From an uncultured Oscillospiraceae bacterium (GTDB lineage Bacteria > Bacillota > Clostridia > Oscillospirales > Oscillospiraceae), in the NCBI GenBank assembly GCA_934561725.1, contig CAKTGW010000111.1:1-5004 (forward strand): a stretch of DNA of 5,004 nt. The letters are read 5' to 3'. Made by a program: the position numbers and the translations under genes. The notes under the pieces are model-generated. The model was not told where the DNA came from and searched no databases. It was given only the letters and a program-made list of their open reading frames with translations. Position 1 is the stretch's first letter; every line of letters begins with the position of its first letter. Of this stretch, positions 1 to 4,605 are shown piece after piece.

Positions 1-2
1 GC

Positions 3-149
3 TACTATGACCGCTATCTTGAAAAGTATCCGGGCATTTTTACTACCGGGCTTTGCCGGGAAAAACTGCTTATGGATGCTGTACCCAGAGAGCCCTATGA
101 CCGCCGGGTAGACTGTGTTGTGACCGAATTGCAAACGGCGAGGCCTTGA
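3..149 (+). CDS. C-terminal end of an unrecognised protein (5' cut by window edge)
   Basis: An open frame enters from the left edge and ends at TGA 147-149, giving 48 residues that begin YYDRYLEKYPGIF and end VVTELQTARP. I do not recognise the family. The piece is charged and mixed in composition, with no membrane segment, no repeat and no cofactor motif, which looks like the end of an ordinary soluble globular protein. The other two forward frames stop early (TGA at 8-10; TAG at 109-111), which supports this frame. Its stop codon lies inside the hairpin at 136-162, and the next gene converges on it from the opposite strand, so this is the last gene of its transcript. The start, full length and function lie outside the window. 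Confidence 0.6.
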   Translation, partial: YYDRYLEKYPGIFTTGLCREKLLMDAVPREPYDRRVDCVVTELQTARP

Positions 150-162
150 AAAGGCCCCGCCG
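136..162 (-). terminator. Hairpin between convergent genes, probable terminator (weak U-tract)
   Basis: Bases 136-147 pair with 151-162 around a 3-nt loop (148-150). Read on the minus strand, all 12 positions pair, one as a G-U wobble (157/141). Read on the plus strand, that position is an A-C mismatch. The minus-strand transcript then runs into TTTGCAATT, a poor U-tract; the plus strand has none. The better pairing and the T-rich follow-on favour ending the transcript of the cysteine-rich gene (218-397), whose stop lies 56 nt upstream. Because the hairpin also covers the stop codon of the plus-strand gene, it may protect that mRNA end too. The role is inferred; the stem is seen directly. Confidence 0.45.
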
Positions 163-188
163 CATGGATCCAGAAGAGCGGTATTCCT

Positions 189-207
189 GTCCGGCCGGGC
201 GCCGGAC
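189..207 (-). other. GC-rich hairpin just after the cysteine-rich gene
   Basis: GTCCGGC (189-195) and GCCGGAC (201-207) form a perfect 7-bp stem with a 5-nt loop. It begins 10 nt after the stop codon of the minus-strand cysteine-rich gene. No T-run follows on either strand, so it is not a standard intrinsic terminator by itself. It could stabilise the 3' end of that small mRNA or work together with the hairpin at 136-162. Confidence 0.3.
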
Positions 208-217
208 TATGTCCTGG

Positions 218-397
218 TCAGCAGCCGCAGCCGCAGCCGTTGTCGCAGCCGCAGCCATTGTTGCAGCCACAGCCATTGTTGCAGCCACAGCCGTTGTTGC
301 AGCCGCAGCCGCCCCAATTGCCGCATCCGCCGCAGGCAAAGAGAATGATGAGGATGATGAGGATCCAGAGGCAGCCATTGTTATTTCCGTAGCACAT
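218..397 (-). CDS. Cysteine/glycine-rich miniprotein with membrane anchor (similar to 'chorion class high-cysteine HCB protein 13')
   Basis: This minus-strand frame encodes 59 residues: start MCYGNNNGCLW, then a hydrophobic stretch of Ile/Leu (residues 10-21, LWILIILIILFA), then a tail of almost only Cys, Gly and Asn. Fifteen of 59 residues are Cys. Residues 31-54 are four tandem hexapeptides (CGCNNG three times, then CGCDNG), followed by CGCGC and TGA. ATG at 397-395 is preceded by GGAGAAAGGG, a purine-rich ribosome binding site 6 nt upstream. Clostridia carry short proteins of this layout, often annotated 'chorion class high-cysteine HCB protein 13' after a superficial likeness to insect eggshell proteins; their role is unknown. 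The hydrophobic stretch is short and could be a membrane anchor or a surface-exposed aggregation segment. Longer frames on both strands here translate to Ala/Val runs, as expected from reading GCN-rich repeats out of frame, and are not genes. Metal binding, disulfide networking or a spore-coat role are possible, none shown. Confidence 0.8.
   Translation of the reverse strand: MCYGNNNGCLWILIILIILFACGGCGNWGGCGCNNGCGCNNGCGCNNGCGCDNGCGCGC
236..307 (-). repeat. Four 18-bp tandem repeats coding for CGCNNG
   Basis: Four consecutive 18-bp units inside the cysteine-rich gene each encode Cys-Gly-Cys-Asn/Asp-Asn-Gly. The two middle units are identical at the DNA level; the outer two differ at a few bases, including one change giving Asp for Asn (residue 52). 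Unit length is a multiple of three, so gain or loss of a unit would change protein length without shifting frame. The identical middle units suggest recent duplication or slippage. Confidence 0.8.
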
Positions 398-443
398 AGT
401 AATCCCTTTCTCCGCGCTGTTTAATAATGGTGACAGCCCCCTG

Positions 444-533
444 ATCCCGCGCGGCGGATGGGGAATGTTCTCTGGTGCGTTCCAGAGGCGGGCGCCATCG
501 CCTCTGTCTGAGCCATACTATGCACCGCGGGAT
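444..533. other. Dense inverted-repeat block in the divergent intergenic region; possible structured leader
   Basis: Between the minus-strand cysteine-rich gene (start 397) and mltG (start 569) lie three nested inverted repeats. ATCCCGCG (444-451) pairs with CGCGGGAT (526-533), enclosing the rest. Inside, CTCTGG (470-475) pairs with CCAGAG (482-487), and CAGAGGCG (483-490) pairs with CGCCTCTG (499-506). The two inner hairpins share bases 483-487, so only one can form at a time. No T-run follows, so this is not a simple attenuator. It matches no riboswitch class I know. GC-rich DNA yields chance stems, so function is uncertain. The strand is open: it could lie in the leader of either gene. Confidence 0.35.
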
Positions 534-555
534 AGAACCGTTACATGCAAACTTT

Positions 556-561
556 AAGGAG
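556..561 (+). promoter_or_regulatory. Ribosome binding site setting the mltG start
   Basis: AAGGAG lies 7 nt before ATG 569. An in-frame ATG at 545 has no Shine-Dalgarno sequence before it and would place this motif inside the coding region, so 569 is the better start. Confidence 0.85.
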
Positions 562-568
562 CAGATTT

Positions 569-2014
569 ATGCCAGATAATAATAACTTCAACGATGACTT
601 TGACTGGGAAGAGCTGCTGCGCAGAACTTCCGCTCCGGGAAGAGATCGGCGCGCGGAGCCTGCCGCACCGCAGGCCGGACATGATGAAGCGATCCGGCAG
701 GAGACAACCGCTGACGCTGAGCCGGTGCAGCCGCAGAAGCCTGGACAGCAGGAGGTGCGTCCTGTACAGAAGCCGGCAGGGGCGCCGGTAAAGCGTCCTG
801 TCCCGCCACGCAAGGCAGAGCCGGAAAAACCGGCTGATGATGCAGATGATGAAGAATTTGACTATGAAAACGAGCGGGACTACCTGCCGATCAAGCCCCG
901 GCGCGACGGCCGTATCGGCTGTCTCGGCGGGCTGATGTATGCCGTTTTTGTGATCAGCATCAGCATTATTCTGGCCTGTATGGCCTGGATGTTTGCGTCT
1001 GATGTTCTGGCTCTGAATAAGCCGGAGGTCACGGCAACGGTCACCTTGCCCAAGACGATCTTTACTGAGACGGAAGTGGACAAGCTGGATGATGAGGGCA
1101 ATGTGGTCGGTAAAAGCACGGTGCAGACTGCGGATATGGACTATGTGGCCACTCAGCTGAAGGACGCGGGAATCATAGAGTACAAGTTCCTTTTCAAGCT
1201 GTTCTCGCTGTTTTCTCATGCAGATACCAAGCTGGATCCGGGAACCTATGAGCTGAGCACTGCCTTTGATTACCGGGCTCTGGTCAAGAAAATGACTGCC
1301 GGAAGTCCGTCGCAGATGACAACAAAGATCACCTTCCCGGAGGGCTATACCATGGAACAGATCTTCTCTCTTCTGGAGGAGAAGGATATCTGCTCCAAGG
1401 ACGATCTCTATGAGGCGGCAGCAAATTCCCAGTTCAGCTATACCTTTGTAGATGAGTCAAAGATGGGCGATGCCAAGCGTCTGGAGGGCTATCTCTTCCC
1501 GGATACCTATGAGTTCTACGAGGGCGAGCGGGCCTATAGCGTGATCAATAAGTTCCTCTATAATTTCTACTATCGCTTTACGGCCGAAATGATCGAGCAG
1601 ACAGAACGGCGCGGCATGACCGTGGATGAGCTGATCACAGTGGCGTCCATGATCGAGCGCGAGGCGGCCAATGATGATGACCGCTACAATATTGCCTCGG
1701 TTATCTATAACCGCCTGAATAAGGATATGCCGCTTCAGGTCGATGCCACGATCCAGTATATTCTGCCGGAGCGCGTGGCCGTGCTGACGGAGGCGGAGAC
1801 AAGTATCGATTCGCCCTATAACACGTATAAGAACAAGGGTCTGCCGCCGACGCCTATCGCAAATCCCGGCATGGCCTCCATCCGTGCGGCACTGAAGCCT
1901 GCGTCTACGGATTATCTGTTCTATGCGCTGGATACCGAGACGGGAACACACCGCTTCTTCAGCAATTACAGTGATCATCAGGCCTTTGTGGCAACACAGA
2001 ACTATGGGAACTGA
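569..2014 (+). CDS. mltG: Endolytic peptidoglycan transglycosylase MltG (YceG family)
   Basis: This is a 481-residue membrane enzyme that cleaves within newly made glycan strands, setting their length. Residues 1-117 form a hydrophilic cytoplasmic tail: Asn/Asp-rich start (MPDNNNFNDDFDWEE), Pro/Gln-rich middle, then an acidic cluster (about 90-104). One membrane helix follows at about 119-143. The outside part starts with a LysM-like subdomain (DPGTYELS near 223-230), followed by the YceG catalytic domain. Visible family motifs are EGYLFPDTYEF (306-316), ASMIEREA (359-366) holding the catalytic-region glutamates E363 and E365, QVDATIQY (390-397), and YNTYKNKGLPPTPIANPG (417-434). All expected landmarks are present and the frame is intact, so it should be active. 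The protein is longer than the E. coli enzyme (about 340 residues) because of the tail; long tails also occur in some Gram-positive MltGs. Its end overlaps the next gene by 11 bp, pointing to one transcript. No convincing promoter was found upstream. Confidence 0.95.
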   Translation: MPDNNNFNDDFDWEELLRRTSAPGRDRRAEPAAPQAGHDEAIRQETTADAEPVQPQKPGQQEVRPVQKPAGAPVKRPVPPRKAEPEKPADDADDEEFDYENERDYLPIKPRRDGRIGCLGGLMYAVFVISISIILACMAWMFASDVLALNKPEVTATVTLPKTIFTETEVDKLDDEGNVVGKSTVQTADMDYVATQLKDAGIIEYKFLFKLFSLFSHADTKLDPGTYELSTAFDYRALVKKMTAGSPSQMTTKITFPEGYTMEQIFSLLEEKDICSKDDLYEAAANSQFSYTFVDESKMGDAKRLEGYLFPDTYEFYEGERAYSVINKFLYNFYYRFTAEMIEQTERRGMTVDELITVASMIEREAANDDDRYNIASVIYNRLNKDMPLQVDATIQYILPERVAVLTEAETSIDSPYNTYKNKGLPPTPIANPGMASIRAALKPASTDYLFYALDTETGTHRFFSNYSDHQAFVATQNYGN

Positions 2015-3227
2015 GTTGAACCGGGCAAGACCCGAGGTGTTGGCTCCGGCGGGCGATATGGAGCGGCTGGAGATGGCGCTGGCCTATGGTGCGGACGCTG
2101 TATATCTGGCCGGTCAGCGCTTTGGAATGCGCGCATCAGCCGGAAATTTCAGTGCGGATGAGCTGAGCCGGGCTGTGGCGCTGGCTCATCAGATGGGGAA
2201 GAAGGTCTATGTGACCTGCAATACGCTTCCCCGCGAGGATGAGCTGAAGGAGCTGCCGCCGTTTCTGGAGCAGCTCCGTGAACAGAAGGTGGATGCCCTG
2301 ATCGTGGCAGATCTGGGCGTGATCGCGCTGGCAAAAAAATACGCGCCGGAGCTGGCACTGCATGTGAGTACGCAGCTGGGCGTGGTCAACAGCGCGGCGG
2401 CTCAGGCACTCTGGGATATGGGCGCTTCCCGTGTCGTTCTGGCCCGGGAGCTGAGCATGGATGAGATCGCCGGGCTGCGTGCCCATGTTTCTCCGGAACT
2501 GGAGATCGAGGCATTTGTCCATGGGGCGATGTGTGTATCCTTTTCGGGGAGATGCCTGCTGAGCAATTATCTGACCGGGCGGGATGCCAATCGCGGCGCC
2601 TGCGCCCAGCCGTGCCGCTGGAAATACAAGCTGATCGAGGAAAAACGCCCGGGCGAGGCCTTTGAGATCAGCGAGGACGGCGGCACCTACATATTGAATT
2701 CCCGGGATATGTGCATGATAGAGTATATCCCACAGCTGATGGCGGCGGGAGTAAACAGCCTGAAAATAGAAGGACGCATGAAGTCGGCCTATTATGCGGC
2801 GGCGGTGACAGGCGCTTACCGGCATGCAGTGGATGCGGCGTGCGCAGGACGGCCGCTGCCGGAGGTCTGGCGCCGCGAGGTGGACAAGGTCAGTCACCGC
2901 AGCTACAGTACAGGCTTCTATTTCGGCATGCCGGGGCAGCATTACGGTGATTCCATGTATTTTTCCGACGCCGAGGTCTGCGCGGTGGTAGAGGGACCGG
3001 GAGAAAACGGACTCTGGCGCCTGACGCAGCGCAATAAGTTCAGCCGGGGCGAGCAGCTGGAGCTGCTGACGCCGGGCGAAGAGCCGGTTGCGTTTACGGC
3101 GGATGAAATTTTTAATGCAGAAGGTAAGCAGATCGAAAGCGCGCCGCACCCCATGATGGAGCTTCTAATGCCCCTTCCGGGGAAGACTGTACGCCTGTCA
3201 ATACTCAGAAAAATCAAGCAAAATTGA
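2004..3227 (+). CDS. trhP: U32 family peptidase-like protein, probable tRNA hydroxylation factor (TrhP/YrrO-like)
   Basis: This is a 407-residue soluble protein with the U32 domain: N-terminal EVLAPAGDMERLEMALAYGA, typical of the family's barrel start. The U32 signature E-x-F-x2-G-A-M-C-x4-G-x-C-x-L-S is at 169-187, followed by NRGACAQPCRWKY. Cysteines 177, 184, 200 and 204, plus 237, are candidate iron-sulfur ligands, by analogy with UbiU/UbiV. A C-terminal U32_C-like beta domain covers about 315-402 (QRNKFSRGEQLELLTPG). Though called peptidases, the studied members TrhP (E. coli YegQ; B. subtilis YrrN/YrrO) make 5-hydroxyuridine at tRNA wobble position 34, and RlhA hydroxylates 23S rRNA. 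The length and C-terminal domain fit the TrhP/YrrO group better than the short YrrN form; substrate assignment is inferred. ATG 2004 is chosen because it gives the family N-terminus and overlaps mltG by 11 bp. No strong ribosome binding site precedes it, so translational coupling to mltG is likely; TTG 2016 is a weaker alternative. The open frame extends upstream to 1923, but that part lies within mltG and does not resemble the family. Confidence 0.92.
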   Translation: MGTELNRARPEVLAPAGDMERLEMALAYGADAVYLAGQRFGMRASAGNFSADELSRAVALAHQMGKKVYVTCNTLPREDELKELPPFLEQLREQKVDALIVADLGVIALAKKYAPELALHVSTQLGVVNSAAAQALWDMGASRVVLARELSMDEIAGLRAHVSPELEIEAFVHGAMCVSFSGRCLLSNYLTGRDANRGACAQPCRWKYKLIEEKRPGEAFEISEDGGTYILNSRDMCMIEYIPQLMAAGVNSLKIEGRMKSAYYAAAVTGAYRHAVDAACAGRPLPEVWRREVDKVSHRSYSTGFYFGMPGQHYGDSMYFSDAEVCAVVEGPGENGLWRLTQRNKFSRGEQLELLTPGEEPVAFTADEIFNAEGKQIESAPHPMMELLMPLPGKTVRLSILRKIKQN

Positions 3228-3398
3228 ATAATTATGCAGAAAAACACGGGATTTTCCTCGATAATTGCAATTTTTTCAGATTTATTTGGCACTTTTGACG
3301 AATGTATATATTGCATAAAACAGGGCATTTTTTTCAGCTTGAATCATACCAGTTGACAATCCGGCCGAAATTATTAACAAAAAAATCGAAAAAATCTA
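3228..3398. other. AT-rich intergenic gap upstream of the regulator promoter
   Basis: No gene is seen here. T-runs occur at 3271-3276 and 3328-3334. A weak stem (AAAATTG 3220-3226 with CAATTTT 3268-3274) precedes the first T-run and might end the mltG-U32 transcript, but it is AU-only with a 41-nt loop, so I do not call a terminator. TTGACA at 3353-3358 matches a -35 box perfectly but has no usable -10 box at 16-18 nt. The drop in GC against flanking genes fits a regulatory region between two operons. Confidence 0.5.
3379..3394 (+). promoter_or_regulatory. A-tracts in UP-element position
   Basis: A7 (3379-3385) and A6 (3389-3394) lie just upstream of the -35 box at 3399, about -55 to -40 from the predicted transcription start. 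This is where UP elements contact the RNA polymerase alpha subunit. A third tract, A5 at 3402-3406, overlaps the -35 box. The tracts are about one helical turn apart and should bend the DNA. The function is inferred from position. Confidence 0.5.
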
Positions 3399-3427
3399 TT
3401 GAAAAATGCCACCGAAACGTGTATTAT
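3399..3427 (+). promoter_or_regulatory. Sigma-A-type promoter for the regulator-ftsE operon
   Basis: The -35 box TTGAAA (3399-3404) and the -10 box TATTAT (3422-3427) are separated by exactly 17 nt; each matches the consensus at five of six bases. Transcription should start near 3434, giving a leader of about 48 nt before ATG 3482. This is the only well-formed housekeeping promoter I could find in the window. Confidence 0.75.
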
Positions 3428-3467
3428 GTAAAATGATGAGTGTATTACCTCTTTATAATGCAGAGTT

Positions 3468-3472
3468 GGAGG
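3468..3472 (+). promoter_or_regulatory. Ribosome binding site setting the regulator start
   Basis: GGAGG lies 9 nt before ATG 3482. An in-frame ATG at 3440 lies only about 6 nt after the predicted transcription start, has no ribosome binding site and adds a non-family stretch (MYYLFIMQSW), so it is rejected. Confidence 0.85.
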
Positions 3473-3481
3473 AAAAAAGAT

Positions 3482-4573
3482 ATGTCAAGCAGGATTTTTC
3501 AGAGCGTTATCGTCCAGATGAAAGAGGCGACTGACCGTTGCATCGGCATTGTTGATTATGATGGATTCGTGGTTGCCTGCAGCGAGCTTTCCATGATTGG
3601 CTCCCGTATTGAGGATGTTCAGACGTTGGCCGGTGAGAGCATGGACAGGCTTTTCACTTCTGAGACCCGCACTTATAAGCTGTTGGGCAGTGTGAATAAT
3701 CAGTATGACTATGCTTTTTTTGTCGACGTCCGCGATGAGTTTGCCAAGTGCATCTGCATTATGGCGTCCGTGGCTTTTGACGAGGCAAAGACCAGCTATG
3801 AGGAAAAGCACAATATCGCAACCTTTGTGAAGAACATTATTTCCGATAATATTCTTCCCGGTGATGTTTATGTCCGTGCAAAGGAGCTGCATTTCATCAC
3901 GGATATCCCCCGGGCGGTTTTTCTGGTGCGTCAGATCGAAAAGCCCAATGTTGCCGCCATGGAGACGGTACAGAACCTGTTCCCGGACAAGCAGAAGGAC
4001 TTTGTTCTGAACATCAATGAGACGGATCTTGTTATTATCAAGGAGATGAACGGCTCCTTTGAGAGCAAGGATCTGGATGCTATCGCCGCCGGCGTGGAGA
4101 AAGCACTGGAGACGGAGCTTGGCGTTAAAACCTGCATCGGTATCGGCACGCCCGCAAGCCATCTGCGCGAGCTGGCGGACCGCTACAAGGAGGCACAGAC
4201 TGCCATTGAGGTAGGAAAGGTCTTTGATGTTGAGAAGAACATTATCAATTACGAAAATCTTGGCATAGGCCGCATCATCTATCAGCTGCCTGTAACACTG
4301 TGCGAGATGTTCCTGTCTGAGGTTTTCAAGAAAAATCCCATAGATTCGCTGGATCAGGAGACTCTTATTACTATCAGCAAGTTCTTTGAGAATAACCTGA
4401 ACGTTTCTGAGACTTCCAGAAAGCTTTTTGTTCACAGAAATACTCTGGTTTACCGTCTGGAGAAGATCAAAAAGCTGACCGGACTGGATCTGCGTGAGTT
4501 TGACGATGCGATCGTGTTCAAAGTTGCGCTTATGGTCAAGAAATATCTCAATTCCCAGGGCGTAAAATACTGA
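3482..4573 (+). CDS. CdaR/PucR-family transcriptional regulator
   Basis: This is a 363-residue cytoplasmic DNA-binding protein. Residues about 5-105 resemble the sugar-diacid-recognition/PAS-like sensor of CdaR (IGIVDYDGFVVACSELSMIG at 21-40). Residues about 125-255 resemble the degenerate GGDEF-like middle domain of the family. Residues about 290-352 are the C-terminal PucR helix-turn-helix, with NLNVSETSRKLFVHRNTLVY at 305-324 and RLEKIKKLTGLDL following. Family members sense small molecules and usually activate catabolic genes (CdaR: glucarate/glycerate; PucR: purines). The ligand here cannot be read from sequence, and no catabolic gene lies nearby. A strong promoter (3399-3427) precedes it. 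Only 32 nt separate it from ftsE, with no terminator between, so the two are probably co-transcribed. That context suggests a link to division or wall remodelling and argues against a classic sugar-acid regulator. It may control its own promoter; a 9-bp inverted repeat overlapping the -35 box is a candidate site. The family call is firm; the role is inferred. Confidence 0.88.
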   Translation: MSSRIFQSVIVQMKEATDRCIGIVDYDGFVVACSELSMIGSRIEDVQTLAGESMDRLFTSETRTYKLLGSVNNQYDYAFFVDVRDEFAKCICIMASVAFDEAKTSYEEKHNIATFVKNIISDNILPGDVYVRAKELHFITDIPRAVFLVRQIEKPNVAAMETVQNLFPDKQKDFVLNINETDLVIIKEMNGSFESKDLDAIAAGVEKALETELGVKTCIGIGTPASHLRELADRYKEAQTAIEVGKVFDVEKNIINYENLGIGRIIYQLPVTLCEMFLSEVFKKNPIDSLDQETLITISKFFENNLNVSETSRKLFVHRNTLVYRLEKIKKLTGLDLREFDDAIVFKVALMVKKYLNSQGVKY

Positions 4574-4593
4574 GTTTTACCTCTTCCGGTCAC

Positions 4594-4600
4594 AGGAGGA
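4594..4600 (+). promoter_or_regulatory. Strong ribosome binding site for ftsE
   Basis: AGGAGGA ends 5 nt before ATG 4606, a near-perfect Shine-Dalgarno sequence that fixes the start codon. It is the strongest in the window and predicts efficient translation of ftsE independent of the upstream gene. Confidence 0.85.
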
Positions 4601-4605
4601 AACAT

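Noticed and set aside
70..378. 102-residue minus-strand frame rich in Ser and Ala, and its plus-strand counterpart at 146-424
   Set aside because: Both read the Cys/Gly repeat region out of frame, giving long Ala/Val/Thr runs; neither has a ribosome binding site, and the 59-residue frame has clear protein logic.
423..428. AATAAT as a -10 box for mltG, or its complement for the cysteine-rich gene
   Set aside because: No -35-like hexamer at 16-18 nt on either strand.
458..511. 17-residue frame (MGNVLWCVPEAGAIASV) covering the two competing hairpins, as a possible leader peptide
   Set aside because: There is no spaced Shine-Dalgarno sequence, no run of a regulatory amino acid and no following terminator.
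514..521. CATACTAT as a sporulation-sigma (sigma-E/G-like) -10 box upstream of mltG
   Set aside because: No matching -35 element at the right spacing, and mltG is a growth-phase gene; one short motif is not enough.
2136..3149. Long minus-strand frame of 337 residues opposite the U32 gene
   Set aside because: Shadow of the plus-strand coding sequence; the plus-strand protein has an unmistakable U32 signature.
3220..3276. Intrinsic terminator after the U32 gene
   Set aside because: The only stem before the T-run is 7 AU-rich pairs with a 41-nt loop; too weak to call.
3353..3358. Perfect TTGACA as the -35 box of another promoter
   Set aside because: At 16-18 nt downstream there is only AACAAA-like sequence; the better pair is 3399-3404 with 3422-3427.
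3485..4435. Long minus-strand frame of 316 residues opposite the regulator
   Set aside because: Shadow frame; the plus strand encodes a full CdaR/PucR-type protein with promoter and ribosome binding site.
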